This document shows, piece after piece, positions 1 to 9,586 of a stretch of 19,286 bases of DNA (within the stretch, counting starts at the first letter, position 1; each line of letters opens with the position of its first letter). Under the pieces are notes generated by a model. That model worked only from the letters and a program-made list of their open reading frames with translations. It was not told the DNA's origin and ran no database searches. A program made the position numbers and the translations under genes. The stretch comes from Batkoa obscura (taxonomy: Eukaryota > Entomophthoromycota > Entomophthoromycetes > Entomophthorales > Batkoaceae). Where the stretch lies: contig JASVEC010000277.1 in assembly GCA_030770535.1 (NCBI GenBank), forward strand, positions 1 to 19,286. The letters run 5' to 3'.

Positions 1-711
1 TATATAAAATAACGTCCTTGTATTGAATGTTATCTTATATAGCTTAAAGTTTCCAAAATCAGGACTTTTGTTTTGTTTTTTTTGAATAAAACGGTGAGTT
101 TATGTGAAACTTTGACTAATAGGTAGGTTACAAAAAACCATACTGATAATGTTTTTTTACTAAATCTATAAATAAAATACATGGTTTTAATAAGTTTAAA
201 TTAAACGTTATAAGCATCTGATAAATTAATTTAAAATATACTAATAATAGAAAGTTAATATAATGAATATCGGTATTCCTTATAAATCAAAAATGAAAAG
301 TATTTTATAAATAATATTTCAGCGTTTTTATAAAAGAAGTTTACCTTAGATTTACAATAATTGAGAACTTGTAATTACTAAACGGTTAACTTTAAAAATA
401 GCAGTAAAAAATATTCAAAAATGATAACATTTTATAATATCCCTTAAATAGATATTATCGTGACTAGCTTTATTCTAGATTTCAATACAAAAGTTCTAAA
501 AATAAAATTCTTATTATCCTAACATTTATTTTTAGTTAAAAAATTGCTTACATGTCATAAATATATAATTTATCATACTTATTTTCCCGGCTTATGGCTT
601 GTCACCATGATTTGAAAGTTCTCGTATGTTATGTAATATTAATGTGTAAAGTTTGCAAAATACTATATAAACCTATCTAAATAGATTAATATTAAAACAA
701 ATTATTTCAGA
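1..711. other. AT-rich intergenic region
   Basis: No gene is supported here. The stretch is A/T-rich with stops in all frames and no tRNA-like B box. Its right end is the presumed promoter of the secreted-protein gene: a TATATAA motif lies at 664-670, and the bases just before the ATG (TTATTTCAG ending at 710) also look like a 3' splice site. A 5'-UTR intron ending there is therefore possible, but no convincing donor was found. Confidence 0.6.
664..670 (+). promoter_or_regulatory. candidate TATA box of the secreted-protein gene
   Basis: TATATAA lies 42 nt before the ATG at 712. Such motifs are common by chance in DNA this AT-rich, so position is the only real support. Confidence 0.25.
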
Positions 712-2156
712 ATGAAAATTATAAACGTAGTTACTTTATTGACTATTTTAGACATAACCTATTCCTTGTCTTTGGAAACCTTCAACCAAGGGCTTACTTA
801 GGAGTAAACAATGTGTCTCATTTAAAGAGAAGAGGATATGGCCCCATTGCCGCTGCATATAATTTCCAATCAAGATTAACAGCAGCCACTACTGAACCTG
901 GATTTGATGCCATTATGAATGATTGTAATAATGCTTACACTACTCTTTTGGTCAAAGATCCATCCCAACAAAATGCTATTGCTCTCCAAAATGAAATTGT
1001 ATATATCAAAGAGCAGTTTAGTGTGTATAAGAATAATTACTTTTTGACCCATCCTACAAGCCCCTCCTCTAGCTCAACTCCCAGCTCTTCTTCAACTGCT
1101 ACATCTTCTTCAAGCACTTCAACATCAACTTCTGCACCTGGGAGCTCAACAACTGCAAGCTCCACAACAACCTCTAGCAGCAATCCGAATCCAACCGAAT
1201 TTCCACCAGGCCAAACCATATTCCAACGCTGTGATTTAGAAAACAAGATCAAAAATGCTCAGAAAAGAGATGAATTAAATACCATCTACAGCTCATGTGG
1301 TTTAGCTTACAATCAATTATTAAACCATGACCCCAGTAAAGTTAGTGAGTTGAATACAGAATGGCTTAAGGTTCAGGAAAGAATCAAGAGAGCTTATGAA
1401 GAATTCAAGGATCCTACTACTACCAATCCTCCTGTTACTAGTACTACTACCGGTACTACTACTGTCACCACTACAACTAACACAACTACCCCTCCTGTTA
1501 CTACTACCACTACTACCACTACATCTTCTGGCCCCACCCCTACTGGGGTTCCAAGCGGTCAAACCATTACTCAACGCTGCGATCTTGAAAGCAATATCAA
1601 TAAAGTATCTAAGATGGAGCAATTTGACCTGCTTGTTAACTTATGTAGCAAATCATATAGTGATATCTTAACTGCTTATCCAAGTAGAATCAACGATTTG
1701 AACAGTGAATGGCAAACTGTTGTAAATAGGATCCAAGCTGCTAAGATTCAATTTGCTGCTGGAAATAAACCAACTTCTAGTACTGCTACTGCTACAACTA
1801 CCCCACCTGTAACTACAACTACTGCTACTGCTACTACCGGCTCTACCACTACCACTACTCCAAGCACTACTCCAAGCACTACTGTCACTACCACTACTAC
1901 ATCCTCTGGCCCTACTCCTACTGGAGTTCCAAGTGGGCAAACTGTCACCCAACGTTGTGACCTTGAGAATAATATCAGCAAGGTAAAGAAAATGGTTGAA
2001 TTTGATACCATCGTTAACTTATGTAGTAAGGCTTACAGTGATATCTTAACTGCTTATCCAGGTAGAATCAATGATTTGAACAGTGAATGGCAAACTGTTG
2101 TAAATAGGATCCAAGCTGCTAAGATCGCCTTTGGTACTAAAAATCCAGGTAGCTAA
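712..2156 (+). CDS. secreted protein with four two-cysteine repeats and mucin-like linkers
   Basis: Function is not recognised. The ATG at 712 opens a typical secretory signal peptide (MKIINVVTLLTILDITYS), but that frame stops at 799-801. The long body is in another frame, open from 696 to the stop at 2154-2156, with no ATG of its own near its start. Either a short intron lies between about 768 and 832 (GTCTTT donor, AG at 829 or 832, 62 or 65 nt, both frame-restoring), or there is an indel or sequence error. Counting the body from codon 813 (447 codons), there are four homologous units at residues ~15-72, 129-200, 241-316 and 367-442. Units 2-4 start with GQT-x-x-QRCDLE and have cysteine pairs 140/162, 256/278 and 382/404, always 22 apart. 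In unit 1 the first Cys is replaced by Tyr16, which is again 22 before Cys38. The linkers (81-128, 201-240, 318-366) are nearly pure Ser/Thr/Pro/Ala and should be O-mannosylated. There is no GPI-type hydrophobic tail. It is probably a wall or secreted host-interaction protein; that role is inference. Confidence 0.75.
1415..1530 (+). repeat. ACT-type trinucleotide tract encoding a Thr linker
   Basis: Mostly ACT/ACC/ACA codons, read as a poly-Thr linker between units 2 and 3 of the secreted protein. A similar tract lies near 1780-1905. Such low-complexity coding tracts tend to change length between strains. Confidence 0.8.
1659..1747 (+). repeat. 89-nt near-identical repeat, copy 1 (unit 3)
   Basis: This stretch matches 2037-2125 at 87 of 89 positions with no gaps. 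Both copies encode the second half of a two-cysteine unit, around SDILTAYP and DLNSEWQTVVNRIQAAK. The first halves of the two units have diverged more, so the identity is local. Confidence 0.95.
2037..2125 (+). repeat. 89-nt near-identical repeat, copy 2 (unit 4)
   Basis: Partner of 1659-1747. The two differences are A/G in the codon after TATCCA (Ser to Gly) and a silent C/T in the Asn codon of the following RIN motif. Confidence 0.95.
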
Positions 2157-2609
2157 AGGATTAATGTGAAATTGTGATTAATATTATTAGCATTTATTAA
2201 TAATATTAGTTTTTTTGATGTATAGTATTTTATTCAATTATGTTCATATTATTTAGTAAATAAATACGAATTTACAGAAAACGTTTTAATCAAATAATTT
2301 AATTTACTAATTTGATATATCTTCACAACTTAATACAATCAATTAAAATGAAAGCCAATAATACTAGTATTCATTAGTAATGCTAGGGTATTTTTTGTAT
2401 TATTTTATCCAAGTCTGATTATTTTACATGTAGTAAATATATTAAATGCTAAGAAAACTATTGCCTCAAATCAATTATTAATAAAATTGATTTTTATACA
2501 AAAATAACACCTTAATAATAACACAAATAATTCTTTAATTAAAACTCTAAAGTTTACTTAAAAAGCCTAAACTACGATAAATCAACTTAACTTTAATAGT
2601 ATATTTAAT
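2157..2609. other. convergent intergenic region, 3' ends of two genes
   Basis: This lies between the stop of the secreted-protein gene and the stop of the aminotransferase on the other strand. It is A/T-rich with no coding signal. An 11-bp inverted repeat (2179-2189 with 2198-2208) followed by seven T sits just past the first stop. It resembles a bacterial terminator but more likely reflects base composition in a eukaryotic 3' UTR. Confidence 0.6.
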
Positions 2610-4051
2610 TTAATGGTTACTTTGGAAACCTAATTTAGATAAGGAGCTATTCAAAACCTCAAAAACTTTATCTACATGTCCACGAGAGGCATCTAGAGCA
2701 CTTAGTCCCATATGTCTATTTCATTGTTATTATTAATTTTAGAAAATAAAAGTAAGCCTTACCCAATACGGAAATACTTAGTAGAAATAGCAGGGTGTAA
2801 ACCGCCAGCTAATACTACACCATCAGATGAGATTGCTTTGAGCAATTCTTGACCTTGAATACCCTCTGGATAATAAATGGTGGTCATTGTATTCGCTGCA
2901 CAATCTTCGCTTTGAGTGACCTTTAAACTGTGTTAATACCTGAACATTATTAGCATGAATAAAACCTACGGTTTTTAACCCTAAAGCTTTAATTTTGCTA
3001 CGAAACTCTTTAGCTACCTTGCGGTGAGTTTCAAATACCTTTTCCATACCATGACTCAATATTTGAGTTAAGGACACATTGAGAGCATTAATCAATTGTA
3101 CTGCTGGAGTACCAAAATAGCTGGGCTTACGTGCTTCATAAGCATTCATAACTTCACAAATTAAATAAATTAAAGTACACAAAAAAGCTAATAAAAATTA
3201 CTTGGAATCCAACTCTTTAAATTACAATAATAATTTGGTACTGGGGTTTTACGAGATTCAAATCTTTTCTATAAAATATTAACAAAACTAGAAAAACAAT
3301 CAAATTTGAACTTACAATTCCTTTTTTTGAAATCATGAAGATACATAAACCTGGTGGGACACCAATTGCTTTTTGTGATGCGGTATGAATTACATCGATA
3401 CCCCATTCATCAAACCTTAATTCTTCAGCTGCTGCAGAACAAACACCATCAACAACAATTAAGGCTTCTGGCAAGATAGAGCGTACTAAACTAGAAATCT
3501 CTTTTACATCTGATAACACACCAGTAGAAGTATCTACTTGAGTAATGGTGACCATTTTGTAGTCTTGTTTTTTCAACTCATTTTCAATGTCACTAAGCTG
3601 ATGCTTATCGCCTAATTTTGAGCTTAGTTTAGTAGCTTTGGCACCATAAGTTTCTAAACTAAATTTATGATTAATTAATTTTAAACTTATTCATAGCTTT
3701 TTACCATTCTGCAAATCTATCACCAAAAACTCCGGTGGATAAAACTAATACTCTATCATCTTTTTCTAGTAAGTTACTTGCAACTGTATCCCAGCCTAAA
3801 ACTCCAGATCCTGATAAGATAAATGGCTGAGCATCAGAGCTTAAGAATACCTTTCTCAACTTTTCTAAAGAATCCCCAAAGATTTCAATAAAATCTGGAG
3901 CTACATGAGAAGTTGATTTCACACTCATGGCACTCAATACGTCTTCATGGAACTCAATAGGCCCTATAGATTGTTTTATTCACTTATAATATTTAATAAC
4001 TTGAATTCAATTACCTGGAATCATACATAATTTGTGTTGTTGGCTGTTCAT
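2610..4051 (-). CDS. AGX1: alanine:glyoxylate / serine:pyruvate aminotransferase
   Basis: A PLP-dependent class V aminotransferase that makes glycine from glyoxylate and alanine; fungal relatives act in glyoxylate and glycine metabolism. The rebuilt exons (minus strand) are 4051-4015, 3963-3705, 3658-3316, 3268-3202, 3151-2970, 2920-2763 and 2715-2610: 1152 nt, 383 aa, close to yeast Agx1. The protein starts with a fungal-type IPGPIEFHEDVL segment, then SGSGVLGWD (PLP phosphate binding). VVDGVCS holds Asp169, the expected partner of the PLP ring nitrogen. TASQKAIGVPPG holds Lys195, the expected Schiff-base lysine. AYEARKPSYFGTPAVQL, LAGGLHP and FRIGHMG follow. Introns are 46-51 nt with GTAA, GTAG or similar donors. 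In intron 5 the donor at 2969 (49 nt) gives the family spacing between LGL and NTMTT; an in-frame alternative donor at 2939 would leave only a 19-nt intron. The C-terminus is SNH, not a peroxisomal SKL-type signal, so a cytosolic or mitochondrial location is likelier. Confidence 0.95.
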
Positions 4052-4183
4052 TTTTTTTATTTCTTATAAAATAATGTTAAGATTAACAGTTTTTATTAGT
4101 TTACTTTTGATACGTCATTTCAAGTGTTATTAAACCCGAGTTATTATAAAAAATAGACACTTTCAATGTGATTATCAGTAGTT

Positions 4184-4193
4184 GACCAATCAG
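4184..4193 (+). promoter_or_regulatory. CCAAT box upstream of the aminotransferase gene
   Basis: GACCAATCAG is a full match to the NF-Y/HAP-type CCAAT consensus, about 135 nt upstream of the aminotransferase ATG at 4051. Orientation is reversed relative to the gene, which this factor tolerates. Function is inferred from motif and position. Confidence 0.45.
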
Positions 4194-4778
4194 TTTCATT
4201 TTGTATATGGCATTTCATTTTCATACTTTTACTTTTATTCTTCACTGAAAATTCATTCTAAAACAACTTTTTAAAGTAAATCTATTTAGAACTTTGACAT
4301 ATTTTTATAAAATTATAAATGGATGATTTTATAAATAAAGATAATGTAACTTTTGTAGGCTATAGTTGAAGCTCTATAATAGCTGAATAACTCTAATGTG
4401 TTATTGGTCGTCAAAAATGATCCTTTAGATGTTAACAATAGCAATAAACTTCAATATATAGAAAAAAGGAAGTTCTATGGCGGGTTTTAGATAACTATAG
4501 CTACAATATAAAAAAATATAAAGTTTAGCACTTGCTTACAAAATATTCAACTTTAATCTATTGACATTGTACTTATATTTGTTATTAATAGCAATAGATA
4601 AAAATCCTTTCTATTAAATGAACTAATATCCATGAAATAAAAATTATAGCAATTAACGATAATCACCAATAAAATTATCCTATCACCTTTTTTTATAACT
4701 TCAATTTTGTTAGAGTTGTGATATGTTATTTTTTCCTTACCATTGTTATTATTATTTTATCATTATTGTTTTACTATT

Positions 4779-4873
4779 GGGGATGTATTTTCTTAAGAAC
4801 TTTACTAACAATCTTTCCGCTCAAATAGTGCTTGAAAAATGGAGAAAGTAATGAAACCAAAAAAAACATCCCC
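4779..4873 (+). mobile_element. MITE-like inverted-repeat element, copy 1
   Basis: A 95-bp element that begins GGGGATGTATTTT and ends AAAACATCCCC, so its ends are inverted repeats (8 bp exact, then A/T-rich). An inner CTTTCC...GGAGAAAG pairing makes the whole element foldable into a hairpin. Two more copies lie at 7049-7144 and 7405-7500 in the same orientation. It has no coding capacity. No clear target-site duplication flanks this copy, so its class is open. Confidence 0.75.
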
Positions 4874-5367
4874 ATCATTAAAATTGGGTTTTTTAGTAAT
4901 TGCTTTTATTAATTTCAATATATAACATAATTTTTAGCTTTAAAAGCAATTAGTATTCAATAACCAAAATTTATATAAACAATTTAAAGATTATGCATAA
5001 CATTAGATAAAATCATGGTTTTTTTGTACAAAGTCTCTAATAAACATGGTCTGAAACTTATAGTTTAAAAATTAAATCAATCTGGGATATTATTATATTA
5101 TCTTTTTGAAAATTTACTACCTTTAAAGCTTTATACTTATTATTTGTGAAACGGTGATTTCATCTTACTTAATTAGTATATACTACTTATTACCTTTATA
5201 TATAATCCTTTTTGATTATAATTTAATCTATCATCCATTTAATGTGTAAATAGTTTTAAGCTGCTTAAAAATTAAATAAATGTAGAATAAGACTTATCAT
5301 ACATAACAAAAATAATTCAAAGTCCATAATAAAACCATCCTATTTAATAATAAAATTAACTTGTATT

Positions 5368-6509
5368 TTAAACTAAACCGCAGATGGTAAGATCCCTCAT
5401 TTGCAAAAGAATATCCTCAATATCGGCATCTAATTGATTGGGTGCTTTATTAGCCCCAGGTAAAAATGCATGAATGTTATCAAAAGTCTCTGAAGCTTGG
5501 GCAGCATATTGTAACTGAGATTTAACCAAAGCTTCAAATGAGGGATCTAACAAGTCCAATCTAGAATCCACTAAACGAGGTATTTCAGTGATTAATTGAT
5601 TATTAATGGCCTCATAAACTTCCTGTGCTTCCTTAGCGGCCATTTCTGCCTATTTTTTTAATAGATAATAGAATTTTAATTTTATCGTTTGATTCTATAA
5701 ATTTAAGTTTACCTTTGAAACCTTGATCGGATCTTCACTGGGTTTTTGCAATAATTTGTGAGCTTTCGTACGAGCAGCATCAAAATCCAATAATTTGTTT
5801 TGTCTTCTTTTAATTGTATCATTAATCATTGGAAAGTGAGCTATCATTCTTCCTAATGGATCTAAGTTTGTGCTTTTTACATTTGTCTCCTATTTGAAAA
5901 AAATTAAGTTATTGATTTTGATTAGTTTTTGGTAATTACTAATTCTGCTAACGCCTCATTCTCTAAATTTTGTATCACTTGATTATACTTCTCTGCACTT
6001 TGTTGTTGCTGTGGTTGATCTACCATTGCAATACTGATTAACTCCGCTATACGACGTTGTGAGTTTGTTAGTGCTATTAACTTGTTAACCATTTTGAATA
6101 TTTAATTGAGCTTTTGGATTACCAGTAATTGAATCAAGATAGCCTCTAGTTTCAGTATGTAACTTATCTAAGTTGGATTCCAAACTATAAATTATAATTA
6201 TTTCATTTCATTTTCATTTTTTCTCTAATTGCTAGCTACCTTTTAAACCTCCTTTTTTCTTCTTCAAACTCCTCATCAACCTAATTTTCATTTAGTATCC
6301 CATTTATCTACTTCGTTATCTATGACGTTACCGTTTTTTCAACCGCTCCAGCTTTTTGCATTAACTAAGTTTCCAATTAGTATCCTTTTTTACATATTTA
6401 TTAATTTACTTACAGTGGTACCAGCACGATTGATGCTTTTTACGAAACCTGACCTAGTCAAATATTAGTTATATACATATTGTCATATTTACTTATTTTA
6501 CCAACTCAT
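5368..6509 (-). CDS. RVS161: BAR-domain protein Rvs161/Hob3
   Basis: An N-BAR amphiphysin-family protein without an SH3 domain. In yeasts Rvs161/Hob3 works with Rvs167 at endocytic sites and helps organise actin and Cdc42. The exons (minus strand) are 6509-6502, 6453-6414, 6364-6332, 6280-6240, 6184-6123, 6073-5940, 5889-5713 and 5649-5368: 777 nt, 258 aa (S. pombe Hob3 is about 264). The first coding exon is only 8 nt and is joined within a Trp codon to give MSWSGFVKSINRAG, the family N-terminus. Then come EKTVDEEFEEEKRRFK, GYLDSITALTNSQRRIAELI, a Gln-rich loop (DQPQQQQ), DPLGRMIAHFP, IKRRQNKLLDFDAAR, KPSEDP, LLDPSFEALVKSQLQYA and the ending QMRDLTICGLV. The seven introns are 48-63 nt, and some contain TACTAAT or TTAAC branch-point-like motifs. 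Each junction was chosen because it restores the family alignment and frame. Confidence 0.95.
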
Positions 6510-7048
6510 TTTAAATTATTATAAAAAGACTAAAAAAACAGTAAATGCTAAGTTTATAATTAGAACTATTTTTAGTCCCTATTAACGACTAAGTCAAAAT
6601 TATCGAAATTAATTGGTGGATTGTTTCCTTAACTTTTCAAATTTAATTGGGAAAATTTGTATTTATTTTTACTTCATTTATCAAAAAATCGAGTTTTTTT
6701 ACAAACCTTGAAAGTACAAAGCATCTTGTTTATTTGTAGTTAGTAACGAAGTTAATAGTATGATGAAGAATCCATTGTAGCAATTTGGAGCACAACCTTA
6801 GTAGCTAAGTATAAAAGCAACAGTTTGTGAAATTTTATCTAAATAACAAAACAGGATTTTAAAAAAACCAAGCCTACGCTTTAAGAAACAATACAGCTAT
6901 TACAGCTCTATTCCAACCTAACTATTCCATTCAATAGTAAACATAGTAAATCAAATCAAAGAATCAAATTTTAAAAATTAGTCAAAAAAAATAATCAGTT
7001 TTAAAAATTACCTCAAATCAGATTATAAGTCACAATAGTCATGTAAAT

Positions 7049-7144
7049 GGGAATGTATTTTTGTTTAAGAATTTCACTAATAGTCTTTTCAGTTGAATAG
7101 TGCTTAAAAAATAGAAAAAGTGATGAAACCAAAAAAACATCTCT
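7049..7144 (+). mobile_element. MITE-like inverted-repeat element, copy 2
   Basis: A 96-bp homologue of 4779-4873. The ends have drifted (GGGAATGT and ACATCTCT), but the core TTTAAGAATTTCACTAA, ATAGTGCTTAAAAAAT and GTGATGAAACC align along the whole length. The inner CTTTTC/GAAAAG pairing is kept. This is the most decayed copy at its termini, so probably the oldest. Confidence 0.7.
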
Positions 7145-7404
7145 AACTGTTATATTTAAAATTTACATAATAAACTAATAAAGTTTGCAAAGCATGTAAA
7201 ATTACATTATTTAAGTTAAAAATTTTATAAAATATAATGTAAAATATAATATCAAATACATGTTATGATAGTTTTTACAAATACCTTCATTTTGTTTTAT
7301 TTTATTATCTTACATCAATAAAATAAATTTATATAAAAATATATTAATTTATTAGATAATTATTTCAACTTTACTTTTTTAGCTCAATAATTAAAAAAAC
7401 ATAT

Positions 7405-7500
7405 GGGGATGTATTTTTTATTTAAGGATTTTACTAGCAATCTTTTCACTCAGATAGCGCTTAAAAATAGAAAAGCAATGAAACCAGAAAAAACACCTCC
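7405..7500 (+). mobile_element. MITE-like inverted-repeat element, copy 3
   Basis: A 96-bp copy starting GGGGATGTATTTTTT and ending AAAAACACCTCC. It is flanked by ATAT on the left and ATAT on the right, a possible 4-bp (or TA-type) target duplication. In sequence this short it could be chance. Confidence 0.7.
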
Positions 7501-7966
7501 ATATTTATATTATATTGCTAAATTAATATTTTAACTCTAAAAATTACATGTATGCTAAATTGATAATATTTAGCTGCTATATTGATGCTTGTTTCAGCTT
7601 AATAGCGCTATTTTTATTTTGTTTATTTTTATTTTGTTTTGTTTTTCAATAGTGTTTTATGTAAAGTATAACTAATACCAGACTAAATACTTGCTTCTTG
7701 TCTCTAGTTTAAAGTATAAAAAAGGTAGCGTCGTAGCTTTAAAATAATAAAATAATTTGTACTATAGTTTGAATAATCATGTCGTTAATAAGCATATATG
7801 TATACTAATAACTAGTTTACTTTGTAAATAATTGATACTTACTATTGCTATTATGTTCATGTTAGAAGATTAAAACAAATCAAAAATGAAAATAAAAGCA
7901 CTTTTTTTTATAGCTAATAAACATATTTTATTTAAATTTTATAGAGTTTAAAACATCAAATGCAGC

Positions 7967-9310
7967 TTAATTATTTTCTGGTCTAAGAGATCTTACAGTT
8001 TTACCAGCTTTCCACATTTCATGTTCACGAATTTGATCTAATTCTTCTTCGAGTTTTTCACGATAATCCGATTGTGAATTTTTATCTAAAGATCTCCTAG
8101 TCTCATTGCCATTTTCGACTTCATTATATAATTCTTGAAATACTGGTTTCAATGCTTTATGAAATTTAGGATACCAATCTAAAGCTCCTCTTTGGGCAGT
8201 AGTAGAACAATTTCCAAACATCCAATCCATACCTTTAGCTCCAATAAGTGGGTAAAGTGATTGTGTAGCTTCTTCAACAGTTTCATTGAAAGCTTCGGAT
8301 GGTGAATGACCCTTTTCTCTTAATACCTCATATTGAGCAAGGAAAGCTCCATAAATACCACCCATAAGGATACCACGTTCACCAGTCAAGTCAGAATAAA
8401 CTTCCTTCTTGAAATCAGTTTCATATAAATAACCACTACCAACGCCAACAGCTAAGGCTAAGGTACGCTCCTTTGCATTTCCGGAATGATCTTGCCAAAC
8501 AGCAACGGAAGAATTAATACCTCGACCTTCTAAGAATAAATTACGTACAGTTAAGCCAGAACTAAATATTGATATTAATATTTTAATAAAACTATAAATA
8601 TAGATAAATTACCCTTTAGGTGCTACTAAAATAACATCAATATCTTTTGGTGGAATAACATTGGTATCCTCTTTATAAACAACGGAAAAGCCATGACTAA
8701 AGCATAAAGTCTTACCTTTAGTAAGATGTTTTTTCATTGTTGGCCATAAATCTTTTTGAGAAGCATCGGAAAGTAAATTTAAGATAACAGTGCCCTTTGA
8801 GCAAGCTTCTTCAATAGGGAACAAATTTTTACCTTCAACCTTAAATTAATATTAGACTATAATTCTGTTTTATAATTAATTGGTCTTACCCATCCATCTT
8901 CTACAGCTTTCTTCCAACTTCTACCATCTTTTCTTACACCAACAATCACATTCAATTGGTTATCTTTTAAATTTAAACCTTGGCCACGACCTTGTGGTCC
9001 ATATCCGATAACTGCAATTGTATCATCTTTAAATATTTGCTTTAATTTTTCAGCTGGATAGTCACTTCTTTCCCAAACATTTTCTTTTGATCCACCAAAA
9101 TCTAAAGTTTTAAACCCACGTTTTATGTTCTATAATAAAATTGGTCATTAACATTTGATAAATTATATAAAAGCTACTTACCAAAGTGGAAGAAACGAGA
9201 TAAGATGTAGATAATAAATTTTTTTTGGCCATAACATTAAGCCCATTGATTTTGCAATGAGATCCAAGGTTGGAGAAGGTACGTACATTATTTAAAAGGC
9301 TGCGTCTCAT
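7967..9310 (-). CDS. ILV5: ketol-acid reductoisomerase, mitochondrial
   Basis: Converts acetolactate and acetohydroxybutyrate to the dihydroxy acids of valine, isoleucine and leucine synthesis, using NADPH and Mg2+, in the mitochondrial matrix. The exons (minus strand) are 9310-9182, 9129-8890, 8839-8613 and 8561-7967: 1191 nt, 396 aa, against 395 for yeast Ilv5. Residues 1-45 (MRRSLLNNVRTFSNL...) are basic and hydroxylated, a typical matrix-targeting presequence. The NADPH fold has GYGPQGRGQGLN at 85-96, with Pro where relatives often have Ser. Then come IVGVRKDG, ILNLLSD, CFSHGF, VAPKGSG, FLEGRG, LTGERGILMGG, IGAKGMDWMFGNCSTTAQRG and RGALDWYPKF, which cover the catalytic and metal-binding helices. 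Introns are 50-52 nt. The start is fixed by the first in-frame ATG ahead of the presequence. Three Gcn4-type sites lie upstream. Confidence 0.97.
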
Positions 9311-9427
9311 TTTATATATATTCAACTATAAAGTTTAAATAATAAAGAGTTATATTATTTTTGATATAAAAAACATTTTCTCATCAACATTGAGTCCTTT
9401 ATATACTATTTTTCTACTTGTTAACTT

Positions 9428-9434
9428 TGACTCA
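9428..9434 (+). promoter_or_regulatory. Gcn4-type site 1 upstream of ILV5
   Basis: A perfect TGACTCA, 118 nt upstream of the reductoisomerase ATG. In fungi this is the bZIP Gcn4/CPC1 site used under amino-acid starvation, and yeast ILV5 is a known Gcn4 target. Confidence 0.65.
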
Positions 9435-9476
9435 TATGTCGTTTATGTCATCTTAGACATCCAATTCCATTTCAAT

Positions 9477-9481
9477 CCAAT
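9477..9481 (+). promoter_or_regulatory. CCAAT box 1 upstream of ILV5
   Basis: ATCCAATCAAA, 167 nt before the ATG, between Gcn4-type sites 1 and 2. It matches the CCAATCA core of the HAP/NF-Y site. Moderate evidence only. Confidence 0.35.
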
Positions 9482-9553
9482 CAAATACATTTATTCGTAT
9501 TTGTTTTATGCTCTTATTTTCAGGTATATCCATCAGCTGGATAACTTTTTTAA

Positions 9554-9560
9554 TGACTCA
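9554..9560 (+). promoter_or_regulatory. Gcn4-type site 2 upstream of ILV5
   Basis: A second perfect TGACTCA, 244 nt upstream of the reductoisomerase ATG. Confidence 0.65.
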
Positions 9561-9581
9561 TTATCTTTAATTTGAAATTAG

Positions 9582-9586
9582 CCAAT
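9582..9586 (+). promoter_or_regulatory. CCAAT box 2 upstream of ILV5
   Basis: TAGCCAATCAAA, 272 nt before the ATG and just beyond Gcn4-type site 2. Same CCAATCA core as the box at 9477. Confidence 0.35.

Larger units (their letters stand above)
4052..5367. other. intergenic region with one inverted-repeat element
   Basis: This separates the aminotransferase start from the BAR gene stop, both on the minus strand, so it holds the aminotransferase promoter. It contains a CCAAT box at 4184-4193 and an inverted-repeat element at 4779-4873. The rest is A/T-rich with no supported gene. Confidence 0.6.
6510..7966. other. intergenic region with two inverted-repeat elements
   Basis: This lies between the BAR gene start and the reductoisomerase stop, so it holds the BAR promoter and the other gene's 3' flank. 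It is A/T-rich and carries two MITE-like elements (7049-7144, 7405-7500). No gene, tRNA or clear promoter motif was seen. Confidence 0.6.

Noticed and set aside
1037-2011. Minus-strand and +2-frame open frames over the secreted-protein gene
   Set aside because: They are shadows caused by the low-complexity Thr/Ser codon tracts; they read as Val- or Ser-rich strings with no start context or homology.
2179-2216. Hairpin followed by seven T, like a rho-independent terminator
   Set aside because: The stem is pure A/T, the organism is eukaryotic, and such structures arise often in this composition.
2921-2939. A 19-nt intron in the aminotransferase
   Set aside because: Removal restores frame, but a 49-nt intron sharing the same acceptor also does so, matches the size of the other introns and gives the family's residue spacing.
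9390-9575. 61-codon plus-strand frame beside ILV5
   Set aside because: It has no ATG start, no similarity to any family I know, and overlaps the Gcn4-type and CCAAT sites of the ILV5 promoter.
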